Shown piece after piece: positions 26,053-36,039 of a stretch of 64,000 bases of DNA. The notes under the pieces are model-generated. The model made no database searches. It was not told where the DNA came from and worked only from the letters and a program-made list of their open reading frames with translations. Made by a program: the position numbers and the translations under genes. Location: positions 2,382,501 through 2,446,500 of the forward strand of contig NZ_BQME02000002.1 of NCBI RefSeq assembly GCF_022180385.2, read 5' to 3'. The first letter of the stretch is position 1. Each line of letters opens with the position of its first letter. The stretch comes from Paenibacillus sp. L3-i20. GTDB taxonomy: Bacteria > Bacillota > Bacilli > Paenibacillales > Paenibacillaceae.

Positions 26053-27400
26053 AGTCGTTCACCCCTTCCTCAGAAGAAGCCCATGTTTCCATGCCTTCGG
26101 ACATATGCACCCAATGTACTTTCATACCGCTGCCTTCCAACTTTCGGCTCTGCTCCCGCATTGCAAATGTTGCTACTGAATGGCGGACGATCAAATAAAG
26201 CTCAATCCCCATATTATGCTCAGTTGCATAATCAGCTAACGTCGACAAGCGGCGATCGTCTTGCCAATCGGGGGAAAACAACTTTAATGTTCCACCTTTG
26301 ATCAAACGCCCGCTTATTTCACTTAAGCGTTCCACTTTGAAAGCGTTACTGTCGACACGAAGATAAGCAAGCTGATGTGTTAATTCGGACATATTTGCTC
26401 GGCGATCAACGCCTGCTTTATTTGCAATTTCGTATATCCAATCATTTGTTATTACTGTAACAGAATGTCCTTGCTCTACGTTGTCCTTAACACTCCGTAA
26501 CGCCCAGCTAATACATGTATCAAATAACCGATTATCCCCTTTGTATGCATCCCTGTACTGATCAATCAATATGTATGTGTGTAATAATTCAACACCAGAG
26601 TACACCTTCGTAAATAGCCCTCGTCCTCTTGCTGCTGCTCGGAAGTCTAAGTTCCGCAGCGGATCACCATCTCGGTAAGGACGGCTATCAGGACCTGCGC
26701 CTGCCCATGCAGACGATACTGACGATTCATTTAATCCCATTATCATGCTCGAACGATTATTTTTTATATGCTGAGGCAAGTGCCCCTTCACTCGTCCATC
26801 TTCCCCCACTGCTTTTGCCTGTAATAGTAATTGCATATGAGGTACCGCAGGTATAACAAGAAGCTTATTCTCTTGAATTATCGTTCGCCTAATTGCCGTC
26901 ATGCCAAGCCAATCTCCAACGATTACGGAAATGGGTGAAAAGCAATGAACACCTCTTGTTAGCGACTTAAGCGAATAAGTGACTTTCTGTTCCTTACTGA
27001 ACATTGGTACATGCACGGATCGGAAGTAAACTGGGCGTTCGTCTATGCCGCTTTCATTTCGTTCACTATCCTCTATTGCAATCCAAACAAAAGGTATGCG
27101 CCAAGAGCGTTGAAATGTTATTTCAATGCAGGCATCCTGCCCTTCCACTACTTCTACAGAAAAGGATCGTCTAGTAGCATCTAATCCAATCGAAGCAACT
27201 AACGGTAATAAACCACTAACGACAATCAGTCCTGCCAGCAAAGTTAGAGCATACCATTCCACAGCTCCTCCACGATGCAATACGGCTACAAACGAAGCTA
27301 TAAACGCGATACTTATAAAAAACCAGACGCCCCATCTTGTTTGATAGACTGCTTTCTCTCTCATATCGCTAATCGAAATTGTAATTTCACGTTCACTCAT
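26042..27400 (-). CDS. DUF58 domain-containing membrane-linked protein
   Basis: The 452-residue protein has two hydrophobic helices at about 24-72 and then a beta domain. The DUF58 core (about 225-330) carries RPYRDGDPLRNLDFRAAAR, the family signature, followed by a von Willebrand-like fold. DUF58 proteins occur with MoxR ATPases, probably as chaperone or assembly partners. It overlaps the MoxR gene by four bases (ATGA) and the transglutaminase gene by eleven, so the three form one coupled operon. Confidence 0.9.
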   Translation of the reverse strand: MSEREITISISDMREKAVYQTRWGVWFFISIAFIASFVAVLHRGGAVEWYALTLLAGLIVVSGLLPLVASIGLDATRRSFSVEVVEGQDACIEITFQRSWRIPFVWIAIEDSERNESGIDERPVYFRSVHVPMFSKEQKVTYSLKSLTRGVHCFSPISVIVGDWLGMTAIRRTIIQENKLLVIPAVPHMQLLLQAKAVGEDGRVKGHLPQHIKNNRSSMIMGLNESSVSSAWAGAGPDSRPYRDGDPLRNLDFRAAARGRGLFTKVYSGVELLHTYILIDQYRDAYKGDNRLFDTCISWALRSVKDNVEQGHSVTVITNDWIYEIANKAGVDRRANMSELTHQLAYLRVDSNAFKVERLSEISGRLIKGGTLKLFSPDWQDDRRLSTLADYATEHNMGIELYLIVRHSVATFAMREQSRKLEGSGMKVHWVHMSEGMETWASSEEGVNDYAI

Positions 27401-28440
27401 CTCGATTTCCTACTTCCAAAGCCGACGCCCGCTTCTGGAGGATATGGCGTATCTCGAATGATACGACGAATAACGGATGACTCATCCGAGTGAGCAAGAC
27501 CTGCACTGCTGCGTAAAGTTAAGCGATGTGACAATACTGCTTCTCCTGTAGTAGAAAGATCATCTGGAATAACATATCTGCGTCCCTCCAGATATGCACT
27601 TGCCTGTGCGGCCCGCAACCAATCACGAAGCGCCCTTGGACTCAGTCCCAGCAATACATCATTAGAACGTCTCGTTTCTTCTGCTACACGAACCATATAC
27701 TCTAGCAATGCTGGATGGGTGTGACCTTGTCTCACTTCAGCTTGCATCTGCAGCCATTCTTGAATCGCTATAACAGGTCTGATCCGATCCGGCTCTATTC
27801 GTTTACCTTCTGCATATTGCTCTAGCATCCGCTTCTCATTGCTCGCACCGGGATAACCAATTGTTAGCCGCATCATAAATCGATCCAGCTGTGCCTCAGG
27901 CAAATGACTAGTCCCTTCGAAGCTAAGCGGATTCTGAGTTGCTATTAGCATAAAGGGAACTGGAAGTCGCCTCGTTTTCCCTTCTATCGTTACTTTACGC
28001 TCTTCCATTGCTTCAAGAAGTGCTGATTGTGTTCGAGGTGACGTTCTGTTTATTTCATCTGCCAAGACGACATTACCCATAATTGGACCTGGACGATATA
28101 CAAGTTCATTAGTCCGAGGTTCTAGCACTACCCCGCCTACAACATCTGCTGGCAACATATCGGATGTAAATTGAATTCGTTTAAAGTCGCCGCCTACCGC
28201 ACGTGCAAAAGCTTGAGCGAGCATCGTTTTTCCGACGCCAGGAATATCTTCAAGCAGCACATGTCCACCAGCGAGCATCGCGACGAGTGTATGTCTGATC
28301 AACTCTTGCTTCCCTAGCAATACTTGCTCTACTTTAACTAATAAGCGATGAAGCAACACTTGCGGTGCCTCAGGCCAGTGATTAAGCGCATTTAATTGAG
28401 GTTCATGTTCATTGCTTTCGGATAATTGGGAATTAATCAT
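27397..28440 (-). CDS. MoxR family AAA+ ATPase
   Basis: The 347-residue protein has Walker A LEDIPGVGKTMLAQAFA near residue 60, Walker B VVLADEINRTSP near 120, sensor 1 in IATQNP and an arginine-finger region LDRFMMRL. MoxR ATPases help mature or activate partner proteins, here most likely the DUF58 and transglutaminase partners downstream. GGAGG lies ten bases before the ATG. First gene of the operon. Confidence 0.94.
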   Translation of the reverse strand: MINSQLSESNEHEPQLNALNHWPEAPQVLLHRLLVKVEQVLLGKQELIRHTLVAMLAGGHVLLEDIPGVGKTMLAQAFARAVGGDFKRIQFTSDMLPADVVGGVVLEPRTNELVYRPGPIMGNVVLADEINRTSPRTQSALLEAMEERKVTIEGKTRRLPVPFMLIATQNPLSFEGTSHLPEAQLDRFMMRLTIGYPGASNEKRMLEQYAEGKRIEPDRIRPVIAIQEWLQMQAEVRQGHTHPALLEYMVRVAEETRRSNDVLLGLSPRALRDWLRAAQASAYLEGRRYVIPDDLSTTGEAVLSHRLTLRSSAGLAHSDESSVIRRIIRDTPYPPEAGVGFGSRKSR

Positions 28441-28540
28441 CGTGCTTTCGCCTCCTGAAAAATAAATCTATCTATTTCTCAGGTTCCCCACTTTACTCCC
28501 AATTTAGACCTGCTAGATTCTATTATTATTAAGCTTTCTC

Positions 28541-29887
28541 TTACTCTTCGATCCAAACCTCTCTGTGATCGCTATTGTAAACATAATCCTCAATTGAAAT
28601 GCCAAATTCACTAAGTGTAGCTCTAATTGGAACATTAAGTTTTTCTGCCGGGCTTTGAGTAGTAAGTGCATCCGCATCAGCAAGCCAAAATACTTGTTTC
28701 CCTTGAATATTTGCTTCAATAATGCCAGACTTCTGATCCATCTCTGCTTCCCCGCCCAACCACTCCGTCAGTTTCTTTAATGGAACATGGATAGAACCTT
28801 CAATTAGTTTGTATTCCCCTGCTCCCAAAATAAGTTGCTCATCTCCACGATTTACAATTAATGAAGTACCCGCTTCTATTTTATGTTTCCGTTCACCACT
28901 ACCATCTAGTCTATCAGCGAACATCTTTAACTTATTTTGTTGGCTGCTTGTTACTGAACCCCTGCTCCACTTCAATCGTTTTGCTGTTTGAAATTGCATA
29001 GGCTTAACACTTTCATCCAAAACGTCAAATTGATAACCCAATCCTTTATAATAACTAATAATCTGTGGCAATGCCTTTACCGATTGTTCATGCCCCACAC
29101 TGTCATGCAGCAATACATTTAGCGTGTTTGCGAGCTTAGAGTTCTTCACATTTGCCACAATCTCATCAGCTGGTACACCCCGACGTTTCGAATCACCACT
29201 GTCTACATTCCAATCGTGTACCTGATAACCCGCTTCAGCTAATGCATCGAAATAACCCTGATCAAAATTAGTATGTGTCCCGCCAGGAGCTCTAAGCAGC
29301 GTTGTGCGGATACCTGTCGCATTATAGATCGCATCATCCGTTTTCATAATTTGCTCGGCAAATTCGCCGAAACCTCCGTACAATTGTTCATATTTATGAT
29401 TAAAGGAATGATTGCCAACAGCATGACCTTCTTCTACGATTCGTTTTGCAATAGAATGATTTTGTTGTACTTGCTCACCAAGCAGAAAAAATGTAGCTTG
29501 AATACCCTCGCTCTTCAAAATATCCAAAACCTTAGGAGTATGCTTGCTTGGTCCGTCGTCAAACGTCAAATAAATGGTCTTCCCATCTACTCGCTTATCT
29601 GGCTTCAGATTAGTATTGGTTATATCTGACTTTTTGCCTTCTTCTTTGGAAGATACAGCTATCCCCTCCACGTTCTCAATAGCTATTTCTTCCTCAGGAA
29701 TGATTTGAATAGGTTCCCCGAGCAGCGGCTGAGTCTCATATTGATAGGTCACTGTGCTAGCTGAATAGGATTCATTACTGATTCTAGCTGCCTCCCCCTT
29801 ATAAATCAGGCTACCGCCAATTTGCAAAATGCCAAACCAAATTACAACTAAACAAATGGATGCTTGTATGAATCTCCGCATCGTCAT
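28541..29887 (-). CDS. Exported polysaccharide deacetylase with C-terminal accessory domain
   Basis: The 448-residue protein has an N-terminal signal-anchor helix (about 5-28). A NodB domain at about 100-295 carries the metal Asp pair in TLTFDDGPSKHTP-type sequence (read here as TFDDGPS), the HSFNH zinc motif, RAPGG and the LLHDS motif. A C-terminal domain resembles the copper-amine-oxidase-N-like fold common in Paenibacillaceae exported proteins (VPLKKLTEWLGGEA). It probably removes acetyl groups from peptidoglycan or chitin-like polymer. ATG 29887 has AAGGG six bases upstream; a GTG two codons earlier overlaps the site. Confidence 0.88.
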   Translation of the reverse strand: MTMRRFIQASICLVVIWFGILQIGGSLIYKGEAARISNESYSASTVTYQYETQPLLGEPIQIIPEEEIAIENVEGIAVSSKEEGKKSDITNTNLKPDKRVDGKTIYLTFDDGPSKHTPKVLDILKSEGIQATFFLLGEQVQQNHSIAKRIVEEGHAVGNHSFNHKYEQLYGGFGEFAEQIMKTDDAIYNATGIRTTLLRAPGGTHTNFDQGYFDALAEAGYQVHDWNVDSGDSKRRGVPADEIVANVKNSKLANTLNVLLHDSVGHEQSVKALPQIISYYKGLGYQFDVLDESVKPMQFQTAKRLKWSRGSVTSSQQNKLKMFADRLDGSGERKHKIEAGTSLIVNRGDEQLILGAGEYKLIEGSIHVPLKKLTEWLGGEAEMDQKSGIIEANIQGKQVFWLADADALTTQSPAEKLNVPIRATLSEFGISIEDYVYNSDHREVWIEE

Positions 29888-30000
29888 TGCCACCCTTCTC
29901 TATCATGAAAATAATTGCTTATTATCGATTTGATAGAGTATATGAAATCGGATTCTAGTAAATGACAGCGCTAATGATAATAATTTGATTTAAAAATAAC

Positions 30001-30042
30001 AAAAAGAAGCCTTAAGCATCTTTTACAATGCTTAAGGCTTCT
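30001..30042 (-). terminator. Terminator of bcp
   Basis: AGAAGCCTTAAGCAT pairs perfectly with ATGCTTAAGGCTTCT around an 8-base loop and runs into TTTTT on the minus strand. Confidence 0.93.
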
Positions 30043-30081
30043 CACTAGTTCATAACGTAAATTCACAACATTTTTGTTAAT

Positions 30082-30552
30082 CTATTTGTTTAACTCTTTT
30101 ACTGCTTCAAGCACTTCAAGGGCATGACCCTTCACTTTCACTTTGCGCCATTCACGTACGAAATTACCAGCAGTATCAATTAAAAAAGTTGATCTTACGA
30201 TGCCCATATATTCTCTGCCATACAACTTCTTCATTTGCCAAACCTCGTATTGTTCGCACACTTTATGCGCCTCATCTGAGAGGAGCAGATAAGGCAGCTC
30301 CTTTTTCCCAATAAAGTTCAAATGTGATTTGATTGAATCCGTGCTTATGCCAAGTACAATCGTATTTTCGCCGCTGAATTGATGATATGCATCCCTCATG
30401 TCGCATGCTTGCTCAGTACACGTTGGTGTCATATCCTTCGGATAAAAGAAGATAACGACATTTTGTCCTCGCAAGTCCATAAGCGAAACAGTTTCACCAT
30501 TTGATGCTGGCAGCTTAAACTTAGGTGCTTTTTTCCCCATTACCAAAGCCAC
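30082..30552 (-). CDS. bcp: Thioredoxin-dependent peroxiredoxin, Bcp/PrxQ type
   Basis: The 156-residue cytoplasmic enzyme reduces hydroperoxides. The peroxidatic Cys45 and resolving Cys50 lie in TPTCTEQACDMRD, the atypical two-Cys arrangement of the Bcp class; the fold motif FFYPKD precedes them. It starts with a GTG that has GAGGGGG seven bases upstream. It lies 20 bases after the ABC transporter permease gene, so it may be read from that operon, and ends in a strong terminator. Confidence 0.94.
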   Translation of the reverse strand: MALVMGKKAPKFKLPASNGETVSLMDLRGQNVVIFFYPKDMTPTCTEQACDMRDAYHQFSGENTIVLGISTDSIKSHLNFIGKKELPYLLLSDEAHKVCEQYEVWQMKKLYGREYMGIVRSTFLIDTAGNFVREWRKVKVKGHALEVLEAVKELNK

Positions 30553-30571
30553 TGCTTATCCCCCTCAATCT

Positions 30572-31363
30572 TTACGATCCTGCTCCACGATATTTCTTGA
30601 CGCCATGGTTCCAAATAGCTAGTCCAACGCTAAAGAAAACAATACCTACTACCGGTGTAAGCATCGCTAGCTGCGACAAATCATCTGACTTCTTTTCCAA
30701 AAAGTAAGATGCCGGAATAACACCAACAAATGCGAATGGAAGCAGCCAAGTTAACACAAATCTAATTAGTTTATTATAAATGTTAACGGGATATCGTCCA
30801 TAATTTTGAATATTGTACATGAGTGGAACAATACCAGTAGGCGCATCGGAATAAAATGAAATAGCGCTGAGTGCTGTGTATATTCCCGCATAAATCAAAA
30901 CTGCGCCAAATACGAACATAAGCAAGATGAACAAATCTAGTATCTCGAATGGTAATCCCATTTGAGACCAGCAATACGCCATAATGCCTGCTCCAACGAA
31001 TGAGCCGATGAGCGACTGCGGATCGACGTTTTCAAACAACACTTGAAACAAACTATGGGCTGGCCGCGTCAAAACACGGTCCATTTCCCCCTTCACAATA
31101 TAGCGCTCGCTAAAGTTCCAAATACTAAAGAACGTACTAAACACGCCATATGGAATCATGAAGAACCCATATACGAATACAACCTCAAGCTCCGACCAGC
31201 CGCCGAGTGACGCCGTATGTTGAAATACGATAAGAATGAATATGAGGTTCATCCCCTGGAACAATAGATCTGAGATGACCTCGATCCAGAAATCGGCACG
31301 ATACGTAAGCCTTGTTTTGACATAGTTTTTGATATATTCCCAAAATAATGATGCGTATCTCAT
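30572..31363 (-). CDS. ABC-2 type exporter permease (DUF990 type), second subunit
   Basis: The 263-residue protein has six hydrophobic segments and starts MRYASLFWEYIKNYVKTRL-TYRADFW, typical of the ABC2_membrane_6 family. It contains GEMDRVLTRPAHSLFQVL, a conserved coupling-helix-like loop. It is paired with the sister permease and an ATPase immediately upstream in transcription. The substrate is unknown. The gap to the sister gene is five bases. Confidence 0.87.
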   Translation of the reverse strand: MRYASLFWEYIKNYVKTRLTYRADFWIEVISDLLFQGMNLIFILIVFQHTASLGGWSELEVVFVYGFFMIPYGVFSTFFSIWNFSERYIVKGEMDRVLTRPAHSLFQVLFENVDPQSLIGSFVGAGIMAYCWSQMGLPFEILDLFILLMFVFGAVLIYAGIYTALSAISFYSDAPTGIVPLMYNIQNYGRYPVNIYNKLIRFVLTWLLPFAFVGVIPASYFLEKKSDDLSQLAMLTPVVGIVFFSVGLAIWNHGVKKYRGAGS

Positions 31364-31368
31364 TTCGC

Positions 31369-32163
31369 TTACCCCCCTTGGACAATGAGCCGTTTACGAG
31401 CTGCACGCCATGTTAACCAGATTGGAATAAGCAACAGTAGAAACCAGAAAAGCTGGATCGACAGGACGCCTGTTACTTCACTAAGCGGAGTTCGGCCTGT
31501 AAATACTGAGCTTGGCAAATACGTGATTGCTTGGAATGGAAGCCACTGCATAATTTCAGTCAGCCATCCAGGGAAAAAGGCGATTGGAACAACAACCCCT
31601 GAAAATAAATCGACCATAACCCGCTTCATCCGCATCATGCCTTCATTATTTTCCACGAAAAAGGCGAACAGACCAGTCAATATGTTGATCTGCGAATTAA
31701 TCAAAAAGCTGAAAAACAACATAACGAGATAAATAAGCCAAACGGTCGGATCAGTTGGCAATGATACTGGGAAGATCAAACAAACGATTGCGAGCCCCGG
31801 AACCATAAACAATAGAAGTCGGAATAATCCTTCGCCAAAGCCCTGCATCATCTTAACAAGAAGATAGGAATACGGACGAATAAGCTGAACGGCTACACTG
31901 CCGTCACGTATTTCATTGGCTATCTCTCGATCTAGATTGTTAAAATAAAAAGCTCTTGCCATCCACGACACAGCAATATAGGTAGTCATCTGGGCTACTG
32001 TAAAACCTGCAAGTGTATCTTGATCTCCATAGATTGCTTGCCACAAGAAATAATATGCGCCGATATTGATCGCATAAATAATGATGCCGCTATAATAATT
32101 CACGCGATAAGCAAGCATCATTATAAATCGGATACGAATAAAATCGATATAAGCGCTCATCAT
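31369..32163 (-). CDS. ABC-2 type exporter permease (DUF990 type), first subunit
   Basis: The 264-residue protein has six membrane segments and the same family layout as its neighbour (IRIRFIMMLAYRVNYYSG near the start, EIRDGSVAVQLIRPYSYLLVKM in the first cytoplasmic loop). The two permeases probably form the heterodimeric channel. Its start overlaps the ATPase stop by four bases. Confidence 0.87.
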   Translation of the reverse strand: MMSAYIDFIRIRFIMMLAYRVNYYSGIIIYAINIGAYYFLWQAIYGDQDTLAGFTVAQMTTYIAVSWMARAFYFNNLDREIANEIRDGSVAVQLIRPYSYLLVKMMQGFGEGLFRLLLFMVPGLAIVCLIFPVSLPTDPTVWLIYLVMLFFSFLINSQINILTGLFAFFVENNEGMMRMKRVMVDLFSGVVVPIAFFPGWLTEIMQWLPFQAITYLPSSVFTGRTPLSEVTGVLSIQLFWFLLLLIPIWLTWRAARKRLIVQGG

Positions 32164-33188
32164 GATGAAGCAACTTCCTTCTTCGTTGTTTCAGCAGAAC
32201 CCGAGTGATAAATACTTCTAACAATCTCGTCTGTGTTTGTCTCAAATATTTTGATATCACGAATGTCTGCTCCACCCACAACTCTTGCCATTGCATCCGA
32301 GAAGCTAACCTCATGCGGCACAAACAGCTTCGCTGTCAAATCATTTTCTATCGTCCAGCTCGCATCTATCCCGTCTGTGAGGGCTTCGAGCTTAGCTAAA
32401 GGCGTTTGTTTTGTAAACTGGAACTGAATTTCGCGACCTTTGCTCCACTTCGTCTTAAGATCGTCCAAGCCTCCATCATAGATGATTTTGCCATCATCAA
32501 GCATAATGACACGCGAGCAGAGCGCTTCGATATCTTGGAGATCATGTGTAGTCAGCAAAATAGTTGTGCCCTCCTCCTTGTTCATTTGCATAAGGAAGTC
32601 ACGAATTTCCGTCTTCACAACGATATCCAAGCCGATTGTAGGCTCATCTAGAAACAAAATAGATGGATTGTGTAGAAGGGATGCAACAAGCTCACATCTC
32701 ATCCTTTGTCCAAGACTCAGCTTACGAACTGGTCGATTAAGCAATTCACCAAGTTGCAAGCGATCGACCAAATTATCTAGTCGCTTACGGAAATCAGCCT
32801 CTGATACTCTATATACCTTGCGCAGCAGTTGGAATGATTCTATAACACCGATATCCCACCATAGCTGAGAGCGCTGACCAAAAACAACGCCAATCCCATT
32901 TACAAACTTTTCTCTATCCTTAAAAGGAACATACCCATTCACTTTAATGTCGCCTGCGGTTGGCACAAGAATGCCTGTGAGCATTTTAATTGTCGTTGAT
33001 TTCCCTGCCCCGTTCTCACCGATATAACCGCAAATCTCGCCTTGAGGAATTTGAAACGAAATATCTTTAACTGCTCGAACCTCATTATATTCACGCTTAA
33101 ACAAGTCTTGCAGTGCGCCTGACAAACCTTCACGGTTTTTCTGTACGCGGAAGTCCTTTCGTAGGTCCTTCACATCTATCGCTAACAT
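32160..33188 (-). CDS. ABC transporter ATP-binding protein, exporter type
   Basis: The 342-residue protein has Walker A GENGAGKST near residue 55, the signature LSLGQRMRCEL, Walker B ILFLDEPTIGLD and the H-loop TTHD. A C-terminal extension of about 90 residues is typical of drug or polysaccharide ABC-2 exporters. I use ATG 33188; the frame is open 21 codons further with no ribosome site. GAGGAG lies about 13 bases upstream, rather far. It forms a three-gene exporter operon with the two permeases, perhaps extending to bcp. Confidence 0.9.
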   Translation of the reverse strand: MLAIDVKDLRKDFRVQKNREGLSGALQDLFKREYNEVRAVKDISFQIPQGEICGYIGENGAGKSTTIKMLTGILVPTAGDIKVNGYVPFKDREKFVNGIGVVFGQRSQLWWDIGVIESFQLLRKVYRVSEADFRKRLDNLVDRLQLGELLNRPVRKLSLGQRMRCELVASLLHNPSILFLDEPTIGLDIVVKTEIRDFLMQMNKEEGTTILLTTHDLQDIEALCSRVIMLDDGKIIYDGGLDDLKTKWSKGREIQFQFTKQTPLAKLEALTDGIDASWTIENDLTAKLFVPHEVSFSDAMARVVGGADIRDIKIFETNTDEIVRSIYHSGSAETTKKEVASS

Positions 33189-33507
33189 TTTTATGTAGCA
33201 ACTCCTCTTCTGTCGACATTTCCTGGGAAATAACGATTTTATTGTGCCCAAAACGATAAAACTTGCAACTAGTCTACCAAGAGCTTTATAATTTTATGAT
33301 ATGTAATCATACATCAGTTATCTCTATGCGTAAATGGTGCAACCCTATGTGCGCCTGTATTTGCGAACGGCTACCCTTAGCCGCAATCGGTTCTGCTGAT
33401 TGCAATATCTCCTTAGCCAATACACACGTATAACTACAGCTGTCTGACCTACTTACATGGATGTATTACACAAAATTGTCGTAATTGAAAGGAGACCTAC
33501 AAACGCA
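33189..33507. other. Divergent intergenic region with two tandem hairpins
   Basis: This lies between the ABC operon (minus) and the LCP gene (plus). At 33368-33383 CGGCTA pairs with TAGCCG, and at 33383-33403 GCAATC pairs with GATTGC; the two hairpins share one base. No T-run follows. No coding sequence is seen. Confidence 0.55.
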
Positions 33508-34605
33508 ATGCGTACACGGTCAGATGGAAAGAAAAAATTTCGATGGAAGTGGCTAATTATTATCCTCTCCATCATCGCTGCTGGTATTTTGACAGTATCG
33601 ATCATATGGGGCGCTGGTATATATAGTGCTTTGGACAATTTCAAAAAGACACCAGAAGAATCCATTTTCAAAGACATCAAACCAGAAAATGTTGTAGAAG
33701 TGCCTAAATGGGAAGGTAAAGAGCGAGTCAATGTTCTGTTGCTCGGCGGCGATGCACGAGATGCCAAAGACGGAGATATCGCAAGATCTGACTCCATTAT
33801 GGTCGCTTCTCTTGATCCGGTAACGAAAAAAGCTCATCTGTTCTCCGTACTTCGCGACACATATGCGGAAATTCCGGATCATGGTGACGGCAGAATTAAC
33901 TCCGCCGTTACGATTGGCGGGCCTCCGCTAGCCATGAAAACAGTAGGCGATCTGCTTGGACTTGAAATTCAATATTTTGTATACACCGATTTTGAAGGCT
34001 TTAAAGCTCTAATCGATACCATTGGCGGAATCAACTTTGAAGTTGAAAAAGACATGCGTTATAGAGATAACGCTGACGGGAATCGTTACGACATTGATTT
34101 GAAAAAAGGTTATCAACTTCTAGATGGTGATAAAGCACTGCAATATGTACGTTTCCGTCATGATGCGATGAGTGATTATACACGTACGGAAAGACAACGA
34201 AATTTCCTCGGCGCAGTGGCAAAGGAAATGAAATCGACTTGGAATATCGTTCAAATGAAAAAAATATTAGAAAGTGTATCACCTTACATTGAAACTAACT
34301 TAACAGTTGGCGATATGCTGAAGCTAGGTCAACTTGGCGTAGAGAGCACGGTTGGCGGCTCAGCCCAAATCCCTCCGATGGAGCTTGTAGGAGAGAGACA
34401 TGTTGGCGGCGCATCCGTTATTGGGATACGTGATACCGACGCATTGATTGGCTACGTACAGGAAGTGTTGCTCAAGGATGATACGTTGCCGACACCATCT
34501 GAATCATCTTCTCCTAATGGAGAAAGCAGTAGTGAGAGCACTAACGGTACTAGCGAGCGCTCAAGTAATGCTAGCGAGTCAAGCAGTAGCCGGTCGTCTA
34601 GATAA
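33508..34605 (+). CDS. LytR-CpsA-Psr (LCP) family cell-wall glycopolymer ligase
   Basis: The 365-residue protein has a basic N-terminus and one signal-anchor helix (about 15-37: WLIIILSIIAAGILTVSIIW). The extracytoplasmic LCP domain (about 75-290) follows, with VNVLLLGGDARDAKDGDIARSDS and the conserved LRDTYAEI and KALQYVRFRHD. The tail of about 35 residues is mostly Ser, Glu and Asn. LCP enzymes attach teichoic acid-type polymers to peptidoglycan. The ATG is 13 bases from AGGAG, further than usual, but no other in-frame start lies between. Confidence 0.92.
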   Translation: MRTRSDGKKKFRWKWLIIILSIIAAGILTVSIIWGAGIYSALDNFKKTPEESIFKDIKPENVVEVPKWEGKERVNVLLLGGDARDAKDGDIARSDSIMVASLDPVTKKAHLFSVLRDTYAEIPDHGDGRINSAVTIGGPPLAMKTVGDLLGLEIQYFVYTDFEGFKALIDTIGGINFEVEKDMRYRDNADGNRYDIDLKKGYQLLDGDKALQYVRFRHDAMSDYTRTERQRNFLGAVAKEMKSTWNIVQMKKILESVSPYIETNLTVGDMLKLGQLGVESTVGGSAQIPPMELVGERHVGGASVIGIRDTDALIGYVQEVLLKDDTLPTPSESSSPNGESSSESTNGTSERSSNASESSSSRSSR

Positions 34606-34655
34606 ATGACCATCCACCTTTTGTTAATATTTTAATGATACTTAACCACATTAAT

Positions 34656-34688
34656 GGACAGCCTGCTCGAACAACGAGCAGGCTGTCC
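34656..34688 (+). terminator. Strong hairpin after the LCP gene
   Basis: A perfect 14-bp stem, GGACAGCCTGCTCG and CGAGCAGGCTGTCC, encloses loop AACAA. The following TCTCCTT is only partly T-rich, so termination may be incomplete and hemL could receive some read-through. Confidence 0.72.
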
Positions 34689-34728
34689 TCTCCTTGTACA
34701 ACAATCTCTTTTTGAAAGGAATGTAAAG

Positions 34729-36039
34729 ATGAATTCAAACAGACCCACTTCCGAACATTTATATCAAGAAGCACTTAAACATATTGTAGGAGGCGTTAAT
34801 AGCCCCTCCCGATCCTTTAAAGCTGTAGGCGGAGGCGCTCCTGTCTTTATGAAACGTGCTGAAGGCGCTCATTTCTGGGATGTTGATAATAATCGTTATA
34901 TCGATTATTTAGCTGCGTACGGACCAATAATTACAGGACATGCTCATCCGCACATTACAGAGGCAATCGTTCGTGCTGTACAGAATGGTGTCCTATACGG
35001 TACACCTACTGAACTCGAAATCCAGCTTGCGCGAATGATGAAAGAAGCAATTCCATCACTAGATAAAGTTCGCTTCGTCAATTCCGGAACAGAAGCAGTT
35101 ATGACAACAATTCGAGTTGCACGTGCTTATACAAAACGCAACAAAATCATTAAATTTGCTGGATGCTATCATGGACATTCCGATCTTGTTCTAGTCGCCG
35201 CTGGTTCAGGACCATCCACTCTTGGTATTCCAGACAGTGCGGGAATTCCAACTAGCATTGCACAAGAAGTCATTACCGTACCATTTAATGATTTGAAAGC
35301 ACTTGAAGAAGCTCTGCAACGTTGGGGTAATGAGACTGCGGCAGTTATGGTGGAACCTATCGTCGGCAACTTCGGCATGGTTATGCCTCATGAAGGTTAT
35401 CTGGAAGGGCTGTGCAAGCTAACAAGAGATGCAGGCGCTCTCGTTATTTATGATGAGGTCATCAGCGCATTCCGTTTCCACTATGGTGCTGCTCAAACAT
35501 ATAACTTCTTTGCGGATCATGCAGCGATTGAACCCGACTTAACCGCACTTGGCAAAATCATTGGCGGAGGACTTCCGATCGGTGCATACGGCGGTCGTCG
35601 TGAAATAATGGAGCAAGTTGCTCCACTTGGCCCTGCTTATCAAGCAGGAACGATGGCAGGCAATCCTGCTTCAATCTCAGCTGGTATTGCTTGTCTTGAA
35701 GTACTGCAAACACCAGGTATTTATGAGCGTATGGATGCTCAAGCAACAAGACTTGCTAAGGGACTCGGCGATGCAGCGAAGCAACATGGCATCCCTCTTA
35801 CTATTAATCAAATTCGTGGCTCCTTCTCAGCTCATTTCTGCGACCACCCTGTCACAAACTATGACGAGGCGCAAAATACTGATGGAGAAATATTCGCTAA
35901 GTTTTTCCGTCTCATGCTTGATCAAGGCATCAATCTTGCTCCTTCCAAATATGAGGCATGGTTCATGACAATTGCCCATACAGAGGAAGATATCGATGCA
36001 ACGATTGAAGCGGCGAACAAAGCGATGGCTGCACTATAA
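34729..36039 (+). CDS. hemL: Glutamate-1-semialdehyde 2,1-aminomutase
   Basis: The 436-residue PLP enzyme makes 5-aminolevulinate for tetrapyrrole synthesis. It has VGGVNSPSRSF at the N-terminus, FVNSGTEAVM and KFAGCYHGHSD, the IYDEVISAFRF Asp that holds the PLP ring, and the Schiff-base Lys in TALGKIIGGGLP (about residue 276). I start at ATG 34729, with AAAGGA eight bases upstream; the open frame further 5' is the hairpin. It stands alone and not in a hem operon, as the second copy (gsaB type) does in Bacillus; whether another copy exists cannot be seen here. Confidence 0.93.
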   Translation: MNSNRPTSEHLYQEALKHIVGGVNSPSRSFKAVGGGAPVFMKRAEGAHFWDVDNNRYIDYLAAYGPIITGHAHPHITEAIVRAVQNGVLYGTPTELEIQLARMMKEAIPSLDKVRFVNSGTEAVMTTIRVARAYTKRNKIIKFAGCYHGHSDLVLVAAGSGPSTLGIPDSAGIPTSIAQEVITVPFNDLKALEEALQRWGNETAAVMVEPIVGNFGMVMPHEGYLEGLCKLTRDAGALVIYDEVISAFRFHYGAAQTYNFFADHAAIEPDLTALGKIIGGGLPIGAYGGRREIMEQVAPLGPAYQAGTMAGNPASISAGIACLEVLQTPGIYERMDAQATRLAKGLGDAAKQHGIPLTINQIRGSFSAHFCDHPVTNYDEAQNTDGEIFAKFFRLMLDQGINLAPSKYEAWFMTIAHTEEDIDATIEAANKAMAAL

